DNA of 64,000 nucleotides, from positions 1-64,000 of the forward strand of contig NZ_FNJI01000026.1 of assembly GCF_900104445.1 (NCBI RefSeq), written 5' to 3'. Origin of the DNA: Desulforhopalus singaporensis. Lineage in GTDB: Bacteria; Desulfobacterota; Desulfobulbia; Desulfobulbales; Desulfocapsaceae. The translations under genes and the position numbers were made by a program. Below the pieces are notes generated by a model that searched no databases, was not told the origin of the DNA, and worked only from the letters and a program-made list of their open reading frames with translations. How positions within the stretch are numbered: the first letter of the stretch is position 1; each line of letters starts with the position of its first letter. This document shows, piece by piece, positions 10,140 through 19,582 of this stretch.

Positions 10140-11663
10140 TTAATTCTTGTGGTTGTTTTGGTCTGAAACCGGAACCGCGGTGTCGGCTACCTGGGCCTGA
10201 CTCATGGCGAATAGCTTGGCCACCTGCTGCGATGCTGCCGGCTCTATTTTCTTTATAAAGGCCTGGGGAAAGATACCCATGGCCAGAATAAGCAGAATAA
10301 CCGGGAGGAAGGAAAGCATCTCCTTGGCAGTTAAATCCTGAAATTCCGCAGTCTTTTCATTTGTTTTCTCGAAGAATACCCGCTGGAACATCCACAACAT
10401 GTAACAGACGCCGATAATCAGGGTGGTGCCGGCGAGAACCGCGATGAACGGGCTGAACTTCAGGGCGCCGAGAATGATAAGGAATTCGCCGATGAAACCA
10501 TTGGTACCGGGAAGTCCAACCGATGCGAGCATGGCGATGGCGAAAAATGTGGCAAAGATCGGTGCACGATAAGCGATACCGCCGAGATCACCAATTTCCC
10601 GCGACTTCATTCTCTGCTCCAGCAGTCCGACGAACAGGAACAGCACCCCTGTGGAGGTCGCGTGGGCGGCAATCTGGAAAAGTGTACCGGTCAGCGCCTG
10701 GACGTTCATGCAGAACACCCCGAGGGCGATGATGCCCATATGGGAGGCCGAAGAAAAAGCCATAAGCCGCTTCATGTCCTTTTGTGAAATCGCGGCGATT
10801 CCGCAGTAGATCATGCCGACCACCCCGGCCAGGCTGAGCAGCATGGCGAAGCGGGCGAACTCGATCTCAAATACCGGGACCACGAAACGAATAATCCCGT
10901 AGACGCCTATCTTGGCCATTATGGCAGAGAGCACGAAGGTCGCCGAAGTAGGCGCCTCGGTGTAGGCGTCGGGCAGCCAGGTATGAAACGGAAAGAGCGG
11001 AGTCTTGATGGCGAAGGCGATCATGAACATGATGAACGCCAGCACTGCATATCCGCCTCCCAGATCCAGCGCGCTGAGCTGGACGATGTCAAAAGTCCAC
11101 TTACCGAACTGCTGGTGATACGAGACGCCGACATAGACGAGGGCGGCGAGCATGAGCAGCGATCCGGCGATGGTGTAGATGGTAATCTTAAGCGTTGCCG
11201 CAAGCCTGTTGGCGCCGCCGTAGAGTCCTATCATGAAGAAAATAGGCAGCAGCATGATCTCCCAGAAGACGTAAAAGAGGACCATGTCGGTCGCGCAGAT
11301 CGCGCCGATCATTGCTCCCTGGGCTATCAGCAGGTTGCCGTAAAATCCCTTGGTACGGGTGTCGAATACGAAGAATACCAGAGGATAGAGAATCGCAGCC
11401 GCCATGAGGACCAGCAGACTGATGCCGTCGACCCCCAGCGCGTAGTTAATGCCGAGAGACTCTATCCATGGCGTGTTCTGAACGTACTCCATGCCGGAAG
11501 TGCCGGTGAAGCCGATGAACATCTCGATCCCCATGAAAAGGATGACGATTGAGACGATCAGGCCGACCGTCCTTGCGACCTGGCCGCGTAAGGGAAACAG
11601 GACCAGCGCCAATCCTGCAAGAATTGGCAGAAAGATCATAACTGAAAGGGCGTATTCAAACAT
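10140..11663 (-). CDS. nuoM: NADH-quinone oxidoreductase subunit M
   Basis: 507 residues of the antiporter-like subunit family. Diagnostic stretches are LGVDGISLLVLMAA near the N-terminus, FYVFWEIMLLPIFFMIGLYGG with the channel Glu, and FAIKTPLFPFHTWLPDAYTEAP with the essential Lys and His. It pumps protons in the membrane arm. A polar tail of about 30 residues ends in SDQNNHKN. It lies 13 bases after nuoL. Confidence 0.96.
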   Translation of the reverse strand: MFEYALSVMIFLPILAGLALVLFPLRGQVARTVGLIVSIVILFMGIEMFIGFTGTSGMEYVQNTPWIESLGINYALGVDGISLLVLMAAAILYPLVFFVFDTRTKGFYGNLLIAQGAMIGAICATDMVLFYVFWEIMLLPIFFMIGLYGGANRLAATLKITIYTIAGSLLMLAALVYVGVSYHQQFGKWTFDIVQLSALDLGGGYAVLAFIMFMIAFAIKTPLFPFHTWLPDAYTEAPTSATFVLSAIMAKIGVYGIIRFVVPVFEIEFARFAMLLSLAGVVGMIYCGIAAISQKDMKRLMAFSSASHMGIIALGVFCMNVQALTGTLFQIAAHATSTGVLFLFVGLLEQRMKSREIGDLGGIAYRAPIFATFFAIAMLASVGLPGTNGFIGEFLIILGALKFSPFIAVLAGTTLIIGVCYMLWMFQRVFFEKTNEKTAEFQDLTAKEMLSFLPVILLILAMGIFPQAFIKKIEPAASQQVAKLFAMSQAQVADTAVPVSDQNNHKN

Positions 11664-11676
11664 TCTTACACCTCAC

Positions 11677-13590
11677 CTAGTTTATCGATTGAGACAAGAA
11701 GAGGCTCATAAGACTAAGCCCTATGACCATGTACAACGCGTAGACTCTGACATATCCGACCTGGAGGGCCTTGAAGCTGGTGCCCGCTTTCCTGTAGATC
11801 CAGGTAGCGAATTTGACGAAGCTGTCAGTAACGTTGGGTTCGAGAAATCTGGATATCACCGAGCCGATACCTTTAAAAGGCTGTACGAAAACGGCGTTGT
11901 AGATTTCATCCACGTAGAATTTATGGTAGCCAAGCTTGGCAAATCCAGTGAACTCAGGTTCCTCGGCACCTTGACCAAACTTCTTGTAGGCAATGGTGAT
12001 ACCGATGACTACGGCAACGACGCTTGCAAGCATGGCGAGGATTTCTACTCCGTGGCTCATATGCGGGTGATGCTCGGTAAGACTTGGTTCCAGCCAGGTG
12101 GAGACAACCATGTTGCCGCCAAACAGGGCAGGCAGGTTGAGAACTCCGGCAAGTGCAGCGCCGGCAGCCAGGACGATAAGCGGTACAGTCATAACCGCCG
12201 GAGCCTCATGGGCGTGGTCGTAAGCCTCCTGGTTGCGTGGAGTGCCGTGGAATACCAGGAAGATGAGGCGAAAGGTGTAGTAGGCGGTCATTGCGGCTAC
12301 CAGTACGCCGATCAGCCAGATCCCGGTATGGCCGTTGGCAAGAGCCATGAACAGAATCTCATCTTTTGAGAAGAATCCGGAAAATGGCGGGAAGCCGGCA
12401 AGGGCAAGGGCGCCGATGAGCATGGTCATATAAGTCCTGGGCATCTTGTTCTTGAGGCCCCCCATCTGCCAGACATCCTGCTGGTGGTGCAGGGCGTAGA
12501 TGACGGAACCGGCCCCGAGAAAGAGCAGGGCTTTGAAGAACGCGTGGGTGAAGACGTGGAAGATACCGGCGGAATAGGCCGCCACTCCGACACCGGCAAA
12601 CATGTAGCCGAGCTGACTGACGGTTGAGTAGGCGAGGATCTTCTTGATATCGGATTGAAACATCCCGTAGATCGCCGAAAGAAGCGCGGTCAGTATGCCG
12701 ACCCAGGCGACAATGGTTCCGGCTGTTGTAAAATGGGCGTACATGAAGCTGAACCTGGCAACCATATAGACACCGGCGGTAACCATGGTGGCGGCATGTA
12801 TGAGTGCTGAAACCGGGGTCGGACCCGCCATCGCGTCGGGCAGCCAGACATAGAGCGGAATCTGGGCAGATTTACCGCAGGCACCGATAAAGAGCAGCAG
12901 ACATACGGCGATGCCTACGCCGGGAGTCAGCAGGTGGGTGTTGGCTTTGAGCGAGAGGTAGTCGAATCCTCCGGACCCGATGGCCCAGAACAGTACCGAC
13001 ATGCCGAGCACGAACCCGAGATCGCCGATGCGGTTGACGATAAAGGCCTTGTTACCTGCCAGTACGTTTTCGGTATCTGTGGCAAAGAAGCTGATCAGCA
13101 GATAGGAGCAGAGTCCGACGCCTTCCCAGCCCACGAACATAACTACGGGACCTGATCCCAGGACGAGGATGAGCATCGATCCCAGGAAGAGGTTGAGGTA
13201 GCAGAAGAACTTTCCGAAATTCTCGTCCCCGGCCATGTACCCGATGGAGTAGATGTGGATCAGCGAACCGATGAAAGTCACGAAAAGCAGATAGAGACCG
13301 CTCAGCGGATCAACGAGAAAGGCCATGTCGACCTTGAGGTCGCCGACGGCGAACCAGGTAAACACGTTATGCGTAAGATGACGCTGATCCACCGGCAGGT
13401 CGCGGAGATGAAAGAAAACGACCAGGGCCAGGAAGAACGACAGGACAGGTCCCACGCAGGCGAGAGCTCCGTAAAGCTTCTCGGAAAAAGCTTTCCCGGT
13501 GCAAGTAAACATATGCATGAGGCCGATAACAACAGCTCCCACGAGTGGCAGCAAAGGTATCAATCCAATGTAATTAGCTGTATGTTCCAT
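11677..13590 (-). CDS. nuoL: NADH-quinone oxidoreductase subunit L
   Basis: 637 residues, the largest antiporter-like subunit at the distal end of the membrane arm. It shows FVGWEGVGLCSYLLISF with the channel Glu and GKSAQIPLYVWLPDAMAGPTPVSALIHAAT with the conserved Lys and the His-containing helix. The C-terminal extension (from about 470) matches the lateral amphipathic helix that runs along the membrane arm in complex I. A GAGGGTG ribosome site precedes the ATG at 13590. The nuoK stop lies 5 bases upstream. Confidence 0.96.
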   Translation of the reverse strand: MEHTANYIGLIPLLPLVGAVVIGLMHMFTCTGKAFSEKLYGALACVGPVLSFFLALVVFFHLRDLPVDQRHLTHNVFTWFAVGDLKVDMAFLVDPLSGLYLLFVTFIGSLIHIYSIGYMAGDENFGKFFCYLNLFLGSMLILVLGSGPVVMFVGWEGVGLCSYLLISFFATDTENVLAGNKAFIVNRIGDLGFVLGMSVLFWAIGSGGFDYLSLKANTHLLTPGVGIAVCLLLFIGACGKSAQIPLYVWLPDAMAGPTPVSALIHAATMVTAGVYMVARFSFMYAHFTTAGTIVAWVGILTALLSAIYGMFQSDIKKILAYSTVSQLGYMFAGVGVAAYSAGIFHVFTHAFFKALLFLGAGSVIYALHHQQDVWQMGGLKNKMPRTYMTMLIGALALAGFPPFSGFFSKDEILFMALANGHTGIWLIGVLVAAMTAYYTFRLIFLVFHGTPRNQEAYDHAHEAPAVMTVPLIVLAAGAALAGVLNLPALFGGNMVVSTWLEPSLTEHHPHMSHGVEILAMLASVVAVVIGITIAYKKFGQGAEEPEFTGFAKLGYHKFYVDEIYNAVFVQPFKGIGSVISRFLEPNVTDSFVKFATWIYRKAGTSFKALQVGYVRVYALYMVIGLSLMSLFLSQSIN

Positions 13591-13594
13591 GAAA

Positions 13595-13891
13595 TCACCC
13601 TCTTAACAGGCTGAATACGTTGGTATCCAGTTTACCCTTGTGCTTGTGAAGCAGAATAACGACCGCCAGTGCAAGCGCAGCTTCGGCTGCGGCTACCGCC
13701 ATGATCATCATGGCCAGAACGTGCCCGTCCATGCTCTCGTGAAGTCTTGAGAAAGCGATGAATGCAAGGTTGGCCGCATTGAGCATGAGCTCAATTGACA
13801 TAAAAACCGTAAAGACATTCCTCCTGGTGATGACACCAAGGATTCCCAGGCAGAAAAGAATAATACTGAGTATCAAATAGTCCTGAATCAC
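13595..13891 (-). CDS. nuoK: NADH-quinone oxidoreductase subunit K
   Basis: 98 residues with three membrane helices. It includes MSIELMLNAANLAF with the conserved channel Glu and a second Glu in AAAEAALALAVV, both essential for proton transfer in the family. The start is GTG (13891), with a GAGGAGGG ribosome site, and overlaps the nuoJ stop by four bases (GTGA), giving tight coupling. Confidence 0.95.
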   Translation of the reverse strand: MIQDYLILSIILFCLGILGVITRRNVFTVFMSIELMLNAANLAFIAFSRLHESMDGHVLAMMIMAVAAAEAALALAVVILLHKHKGKLDTNVFSLLRG

Positions 13892-14397
13892 TTGCCTACC
13901 CTCCTCTTACCTGCAAGAACAACGGCACCGACAAGTGTTACCAGCAGGAGTAATGAAACGATTTCAAACGGCAGCAGCCAGTCCTGAAAAAGTACCAGCC
14001 CCACCTCTTTAATACCGCCGAAACCGCTGCCGACGATTGTCGCCTCAACCCCGGGAATGGTGCCCGCAATCTTGATGAGGAAGTAGACGACCGGGATAAG
14101 AACGACGATGCCGCCGGCGGTATAGGCGAACCGTTTCTCCTCAACCGGAAGATCATTGTCCTGGATGTTGAGAAACATGATTATGAAGATAATCAGCGAC
14201 ATGATTGCGCCGGCGTAAACGATGAGCTGGAGCACAAAGATAAGCTTTGCTGAGAGCAGCGAATAGAGACCTGCCAGTGATATCATGGTCACTACCAGAC
14301 TCATGGCCCCCCTCATCGGATGGCGAAAGAGGACGAGCCCCAAGGCGCCTAACACGGCCAGCACTGAAAATGCATAAAATAACCCCTCGGAAAACAT
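13888..14397 (-). CDS. nuoJ: NADH-quinone oxidoreductase subunit J
   Basis: 169 residues with five predicted membrane helices. The conserved LQLIVYAGAIMSLIIFIIMFLN segment corresponds to the third helix, which contains the pi-bulge in complex I structures. It is a membrane-arm subunit at the junction with the quinone site. It sits between nuoI (4-base gap) and nuoK (4-base overlap). Length is slightly below the E. coli 184. Confidence 0.94.
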   Translation of the reverse strand: MFSEGLFYAFSVLAVLGALGLVLFRHPMRGAMSLVVTMISLAGLYSLLSAKLIFVLQLIVYAGAIMSLIIFIIMFLNIQDNDLPVEEKRFAYTAGGIVVLIPVVYFLIKIAGTIPGVEATIVGSGFGGIKEVGLVLFQDWLLPFEIVSLLLLVTLVGAVVLAGKRRVGK

Positions 14398-14401
14398 GAT
14401 A

Positions 14402-14926
14402 TCAAGCGCCCCCTTTCTTGTAATCTTCTTCGGTAAAGGCCCCTTGTTTCGCCAGCAGGTCGTCGATGCCCATATTAAAAGACTCCCTGTCTTTTCCAGT
14501 TACCGAATAGATTCCGGTATCCATCCTGATGGCATCAAGAGGACATGCTTCAACGCAGTAGCCGCAGTAGATACATTCGAGCAGGTCAATGTTGAAGCTG
14601 ACAGGCATTTTTTCCGCCTTGCCGTCCAGCCTCTCACCTGCCTGGATTTGAATACACTGTGCCGGACAGTTGGTCTGACACATGAAGCAGGCAACGCACT
14701 TGACCGACCCGTCTTCGTGACTGGTCAGCCGGTGCCTGCCCCGCCAGCGAACCGGTATTTCCGGTTTCACTTCGGGATAATGTCTTACGTAAAGTTTGGA
14801 ATTATCGAGAAGGTTGCGCCAGAAATGACCGAAGGTCGTGGCCATTCCTTTGAAAATCTCGATAAGAAAAATCCTCTCCTGAAGGGTGCTTCCTCTTCTG
14901 GCTATCGTTTTTACTTTTGCTCCCAT
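14402..14926 (-). CDS. nuoI: NADH-quinone oxidoreductase subunit I
   Basis: 174 residues with two 4Fe-4S motifs, CVACFMCQTNCP (about 82) and CIYCGYCVEACP (about 121). These hold clusters N6a and N6b, which pass electrons towards NuoB. The start at ATG 14926 is chosen for its AAAGGAGGAT ribosome site and the family-typical N-terminus. An upstream in-frame start at 15109 would add 61 unrelated residues overlapping nuoH. The N-terminal amphipathic segment anchors it at the membrane. Confidence 0.95.
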   Translation of the reverse strand: MGAKVKTIARRGSTLQERIFLIEIFKGMATTFGHFWRNLLDNSKLYVRHYPEVKPEIPVRWRGRHRLTSHEDGSVKCVACFMCQTNCPAQCIQIQAGERLDGKAEKMPVSFNIDLLECIYCGYCVEACPLDAIRMDTGIYSVTGKDRESFNMGIDDLLAKQGAFTEEDYKKGGA

Positions 14927-14937
14927 TTCATCCTCCT

Positions 14938-16224
14938 TTAGCTCAGAGCCACGACAACAGCGCTGGTGATGAAGATGTTCAGAAGTGCCAGCGGTAAAAG
15001 CATCTGCCATCCCAATTTCTGTAACTGATCGTATCGAAAACGCGGCAATGTCCAGCGTACCCAGATGTAGACAAAAAGCATCATTGTCACCTTGACGAGG
15101 AACGTGCATACCTGGAGAAGGGCGACGAAGATGTTGATCGTGTCACCGCCGGACTGGCACAGCAGAATTGCAAGCAGCAGCAGTTCGACTATGACGATGA
15201 GCCCCCAGAAACACCTGATGTACCACTTGGCCTCAAATGCCCGCGGGTCGTTCTCTCTCGGGTAGTGGCTGATATTGGAGCGGCGGATCCAGCCGGCGAA
15301 GTAGTACATACCGACCGGCAGACCGATCATAAGTACGAAGGCCAGCGGCTTGGCAATGGTGATAAGGGTCTTGGTAGCCAGGAACGGGATCTGGTAGCCG
15401 CCGAAAAAGAGAGTGACTATCATCGCGCTTGAGACAAAGAGCGCCACATATTCACCCATGAAGAAGACCGCGAATTTCATGGCGCTGTATTCGACATGGA
15501 AACCGGCGACGATTTCACTTTCACCCTCTGCCAGGTCGAAGGGGGTCCTGTTGGTCTCGGCAAATGCGGCGACTACGAAAATAACCAGCGCAAGCGGCTG
15601 CAGGATAGCTCCCCACATCGGTATGAAACCGAACAGCAGCTCCCCCTGAAATCTGGCGATTTCATTGAGGTTGACAGTTCCGTACACAATCAGAAGGCTT
15701 ACAATGGCCAGTCCCATGGGGATCTCGTAGCTGATCACCTGGGCAGCGGAGCGAAGTCCGCCAAGAATACCGTACTTGTTGGTCGACGACCAGCCGGCAA
15801 GGATGATCCCGTAAACCGAAAAACCGGCAAGGGCCAGGAACCAGAGAATGCCGATGTCAATCGGAATACCCTGCATGATGTAGCTTTTTCCGTTGATCAC
15901 AAGGGTATCGGCGAAGGGAACTACCCCGAAGGAGACAACCGCCGTGAAGAAGACGATGATCGGTGCAAGCACGAAGAAGAACTTGTGCTTGATGTGCGCC
16001 GAGATGATGTCTTCCTTGAAGATCAATTTTGCCGCATCGGCGAGATTCTGCACCAGACCGGCGGCGCGGAAACCGAATATGTTGGCTCTGTTGGGACCTG
16101 AGCGGTCTTGGATAAAACCTGCGCCTCTACGTTCCATCCATACGCAGACCGCGATAAAGCAGAGCGGCACAAAGGCACTGAACGCGACCCGGATGGCAAT
16201 CATTAAAATATCAAGCAGTGACAT
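14938..16224 (-). CDS. nuoH: NADH-quinone oxidoreductase subunit H
   Basis: 428 residues, roughly 100 longer than the usual 320-350. The first 300 residues carry the quinone-site signature: RRGAGFIQDRSGPNR, then NRTPFDLAEGESEIVAGFHVEYS. After IRRSNISHYPREND (about 310) an additional hydrophobic stretch (CFWGLIVIVELLLLAILL and after) comes before the normal ending WVRWTLPRFRYDQLQKLGW. It forms the quinone chamber and links the redox and pumping arms. The start overlaps the nuoG stop by 14 bases. Confidence 0.94.
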   Translation of the reverse strand: MSLLDILMIAIRVAFSAFVPLCFIAVCVWMERRGAGFIQDRSGPNRANIFGFRAAGLVQNLADAAKLIFKEDIISAHIKHKFFFVLAPIIVFFTAVVSFGVVPFADTLVINGKSYIMQGIPIDIGILWFLALAGFSVYGIILAGWSSTNKYGILGGLRSAAQVISYEIPMGLAIVSLLIVYGTVNLNEIARFQGELLFGFIPMWGAILQPLALVIFVVAAFAETNRTPFDLAEGESEIVAGFHVEYSAMKFAVFFMGEYVALFVSSAMIVTLFFGGYQIPFLATKTLITIAKPLAFVLMIGLPVGMYYFAGWIRRSNISHYPRENDPRAFEAKWYIRCFWGLIVIVELLLLAILLCQSGGDTINIFVALLQVCTFLVKVTMMLFVYIWVRWTLPRFRYDQLQKLGWQMLLPLALLNIFITSAVVVALS

Positions 16225-17773
16225 TTGCAGCCTCGCTATCGTTTAGATTCAATCCTTCTGCCGGGATATCGGCAGGTTGATATTCACTGAGCGCCCCTAT
16301 GGCCCGCTGCAGCTCTGCGTACGCCTGTCCCGCGTTCTGCAGAGGACTGCCGAGCTCTGCGGCAATTGCACACACATCGGGAAGCTCATTGTTCTTGGTT
16401 ACGGCCTTGGTAAAGTGCTGCAGAACATTGTCGCAGTTAATAACCGTACCTGCGTATTCCGAGTAGGAACTGATCGCCAGGGCAAAATGCGCCTGACCGG
16501 TGAGTTCATCGTCGTGAGTGGAGCAGGCTATCGTTCTGGTATCACCAAGCAGCGATCTGATTCCACTCTCATCGTAAGACAGGCTCAGGTCGTTATTGAA
16601 ATTGATGAGAAGCTCGGCATCGGCCATCGCCTCCTCGAAGCTCTTCCTGGAGGAATCGATGCCGAGGATTTCAAGCCCCTTGCGGTTTGCCGCCTTATCA
16701 TCGCTTATCAGGTAATCATCGCCGTCGCCGGTCTTGATATATCCGTCACTGAAGCCGGAGAGGGTGGCACCGAGCTTTTCCGCAAGCGCCTTGACGCTTA
16801 CCATCTGTTCCAGGCTCAAGTCAGGGGAGACGAGAACAACGGTTTTGCGGCTGTGGGCAATTTCCTTGTTGCAACCGGTAATGACGTCGAGCATGTCACG
16901 CTCGTTTTTACCGAGGCGGAACTGGGTGAGCCTCCCTTCATTTTCCCGTCTATAGCTCAGGCGTCCGTCGTTACACATGAAATACCCGTTGACCTGCTGG
17001 TTCAGGCGGGGCCTGAACCGGTAGATGATGTCGTCCTGGTATTTCTCGCGGTTATGGTCGATTGTGATGGAGCACCCCTTGGCGCATCCGTGGCAGACGG
17101 AAGGAACTTTTTTCAGGAACCAGACCCGCTGCTTGAAGCGGAAGTCGGAGCTTGTCATGGCACCGACCGGGCAGAGGTCAACCACGTTGAGACCGTAACG
17201 GTTGTCAATCGGTCGGCCCGGGAAGATATTTACCCTCGCGGTGTCGGTCCTGTTGATGATGCCGAGCTCGCCGGTCTTGGTAATCTGCCGGAGGAACCTG
17301 ACGCAGCGGCCGCAGACTATGCAACGTTCCTGGTCGTGGACTACACCGCCGCCAAAGTCAAGTTTCTTGCTTTTGGTGACCTGGGGAACAGTCATGCGGC
17401 TGTCCTTGCGGTCATAGCCCATGTAGTAATCCTGCAGCTTGCACTCGCCAGCCTGGTCGCAGACCGGACAGTCGATGGGATGGTTGATCAGTTCGAACTC
17501 CATCACATCGTGCTGGATTTTCCTGATATGTTCAGCATCGAGCAGAACCTTCATCCCCTCCTGCGCAGGGGTCTTGCAGGCGGGCACCAGGGGCGGCCCT
17601 CCTTCTTCAAGTCCAACCAGACACATTCGACAGTTACCGTCGGCGCCGAGGGCCGGGTGGTAACAGAGGTGAGGAATCTCGATGCCTACGGCAGAGACGG
17701 CGTCAACCAGGTTTTTGCCCGATTCAACCTCTACCTCTTCTCCATTTACAAAAAGTTTAATCTTGTCAGCCAT
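16211..17773 (-). CDS. nuoG: NADH-quinone oxidoreductase subunit G, short form
   Basis: 520 residues. The N-terminal part is complete: a 2Fe-2S ferredoxin domain (CYHPALGADGNCRMC, then CKTPA), the HPIDCPVCDQAGECKLQ cluster, the His-ligated cluster in HDQERCIVCGRCVRF, and CHGCAKGCS, which could hold an N7-like site. The molybdopterin-oxidoreductase-like C-terminal domain is strongly shortened (about 270-520) compared with E. coli NuoG of about 900 residues. The end is a natural stop that overlaps nuoH, so this looks like an evolved short form, not a frameshift. It carries electrons from NuoEF to NuoI. Confidence 0.92.
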   Translation of the reverse strand: MADKIKLFVNGEEVEVESGKNLVDAVSAVGIEIPHLCYHPALGADGNCRMCLVGLEEGGPPLVPACKTPAQEGMKVLLDAEHIRKIQHDVMEFELINHPIDCPVCDQAGECKLQDYYMGYDRKDSRMTVPQVTKSKKLDFGGGVVHDQERCIVCGRCVRFLRQITKTGELGIINRTDTARVNIFPGRPIDNRYGLNVVDLCPVGAMTSSDFRFKQRVWFLKKVPSVCHGCAKGCSITIDHNREKYQDDIIYRFRPRLNQQVNGYFMCNDGRLSYRRENEGRLTQFRLGKNERDMLDVITGCNKEIAHSRKTVVLVSPDLSLEQMVSVKALAEKLGATLSGFSDGYIKTGDGDDYLISDDKAANRKGLEILGIDSSRKSFEEAMADAELLINFNNDLSLSYDESGIRSLLGDTRTIACSTHDDELTGQAHFALAISSYSEYAGTVINCDNVLQHFTKAVTKNNELPDVCAIAAELGSPLQNAGQAYAELQRAIGALSEYQPADIPAEGLNLNDSEAANVTA

Positions 17774-17787
17774 TGGATGCCCTATTC

Positions 17788-19062
17788 CTATTTCGCTTCC
17801 GCAACTGATGATTCATCAGCTGTGACATATGCCTCAAATTCGTGTCTGAACTTGTCCAGATAGCTGCGCACCGGCATGGTACAGGCAGCTGACAGGACAC
17901 AAACAGTCTTCATCTCAATATTATCGCAGAGCTCACGCAACAGATCGACATCGCTCATGGTGCCTTCTCCGTCGAGAATCTTCTGGGTAATCTTTTTCAT
18001 CCAGCCCAGTCCCTCCCTGCACGGGGTGCACTGACCGCATGACTCGTGATGATAAAAGTTGATCAGGTTCTTGACCAGTTTCACTATGTCGACTGTCTCG
18101 TCCAGGACGACAATTCCGCCGGAGCCGAACATGGTTTTATGCTGCGCCATCGATTCATAATCGAGGGTAACGGTCTTCGCCTCTTCAGGGGTGAGCACCG
18201 GCGTCGAACTGCCGCCGGGGATAACACCCTTGAGTTTCCTACCTTTCCAGACTCCTCCCGCTACCTTTTCGAGAACCTCGAGCAGGGGAAGTCCCAGGGG
18301 CAGTTCGTACATTCCCGGTTTTTCAACATGGCCGGATATGCCAAACAGGTGGGTGCCCGGACTTTTCTCGGTACCGTACTGCCTGTATGCGTCCGCTCCG
18401 TTTTCGATGATGTAGGGCAATGAGGCGATACTCTGGACGTTGTTGATGATCGTCGGACAATCGTAGAGACCTGCCACTGCAGGAAACGGCGGCTTGGACC
18501 GCGGCTGTCCTTTCTTGCCTTCGATGGATTCGAGAAGAGCGGTTTCCTCGCCGCACACATAAGCTCCGGCACCGCGGTGAACGGTAACGTCGACCCTGAA
18601 GTCGTGGCCGGCGACCTTGTCACCGAGATACCCGGCTTCATACGCTTCATCAATTGCCGCCTGGAGCTCCTTGACCTGGGTGGTATACTCGCCGCGGATA
18701 TAGATGTAGGTGTCATGGGACCCGATGGCATAGCTGCAGATGATGATCCCTTCTATCAGCATGTGCGGGTCTCTCACCAGGATATATCGGTCTTTGAACG
18801 TTGCTGGTTCGGACTCGTCGGAGTTTACCGCGAGATATACCGGCTTGCCGGTATCCTTCGGCAGGAACCCCCATTTTACGCCGGAGGGAAAACCTGCGCC
18901 GCCACGGCCCCTGAGGCCGCTTTTCTTGACCTCTTCGATAACATCAGCCGGTTCCATGGAAAAGAGCCTGTCGAGGTTCGCATAGGCACCGTGCTGTTTG
19001 GCGACCTCGAGTTTGTTGGCACCTTCGATGTCGAACTTGGCACTGAGAATTTTGACTTCCAT
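17788..19062 (-). CDS. nuoF: NADH-quinone oxidoreductase subunit F
   Basis: 424 residues, the FMN- and NADH-binding subunit. It has the glycine-rich GLRGRGGAGFPSGVKW NADH/FMN region, GAGAYVCGEETALLESIEG, and the 4Fe-4S (N3) motif ESCGQCTPCREGLGWM followed by a distal Cys. It accepts a hydride from NADH at the tip of the peripheral arm. A GGAGAC ribosome site precedes ATG 19062. It lies between nuoE and nuoG with 13- and 14-base gaps. Confidence 0.96.
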   Translation of the reverse strand: MEVKILSAKFDIEGANKLEVAKQHGAYANLDRLFSMEPADVIEEVKKSGLRGRGGAGFPSGVKWGFLPKDTGKPVYLAVNSDESEPATFKDRYILVRDPHMLIEGIIICSYAIGSHDTYIYIRGEYTTQVKELQAAIDEAYEAGYLGDKVAGHDFRVDVTVHRGAGAYVCGEETALLESIEGKKGQPRSKPPFPAVAGLYDCPTIINNVQSIASLPYIIENGADAYRQYGTEKSPGTHLFGISGHVEKPGMYELPLGLPLLEVLEKVAGGVWKGRKLKGVIPGGSSTPVLTPEEAKTVTLDYESMAQHKTMFGSGGIVVLDETVDIVKLVKNLINFYHHESCGQCTPCREGLGWMKKITQKILDGEGTMSDVDLLRELCDNIEMKTVCVLSAACTMPVRSYLDKFRHEFEAYVTADESSVAEAK

Positions 19063-19075
19063 ATTCGTATGTCTC

Positions 19076-19582
19076 CTATTTCAGTGTCGCCAGGAGCGAT
19101 TTGAATTTTTCCACGTCCATATTCTCATGGAACTCTCCGTCTACCTGGACAACAGGAGCAGTGCCGCAGTGACCGAGACATTCAACCTCTTCAAGGCTGA
19201 ACTTGCCGTCTTCGGTCTTCTTTCCGGGAGTGAGACCAAGCTCGTCCCGCATATAGTCGATAATTTCCTGCTTGCCGCGAAGCCAGCATGACAGAGTCCT
19301 GCAGACGCAGATGTGGTGCTTGCCCATGGGATGGAGGTTGTACATGGTGTAGAATGTTGCCGCCTCATACACCTTGCTGGCAAATGTTCCGATCCTGTCA
19401 GCGATATAGGCAATGGCTTCCTGACTGATCCATCCTTCCTGTTCCTGGGTCAACCACAGTGCGGGAAGGATCATCGATTCCCTGGTGGGATAACGCTTCA
19501 CCAGTCGTTCAAATTCAGCATCCCTCTCCTTGTCGAATTGGAATGGCTCTCCAGTAGAAATCAGTTGTGAACGATCGCTCAT
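19076..19582 (-). CDS. nuoE: NADH-quinone oxidoreductase subunit E
   Basis: 168 residues, thioredoxin-like. It has the four Cys of the 2Fe-2S cluster N1a, two in CVCRTLSCWLRG and two in ECLGHCGTAPVVQVDG. The helical N-terminal half (LPALWLTQEQEGWISQEAI) is typical. It pairs with NuoF. The start overlaps the nuoCD stop by four bases. Confidence 0.94.
   Translation of the reverse strand: MSDRSQLISTGEPFQFDKERDAEFERLVKRYPTRESMILPALWLTQEQEGWISQEAIAYIADRIGTFASKVYEAATFYTMYNLHPMGKHHICVCRTLSCWLRGKQEIIDYMRDELGLTPGKKTEDGKFSLEEVECLGHCGTAPVVQVDGEFHENMDVEKFKSLLATLK

Noticed and set aside
16277-17863. Long plus-strand open frame opposite nuoG
   Set aside because: The frame is an antisense shadow of a clearly conserved nuoG; its translation resembles no family.
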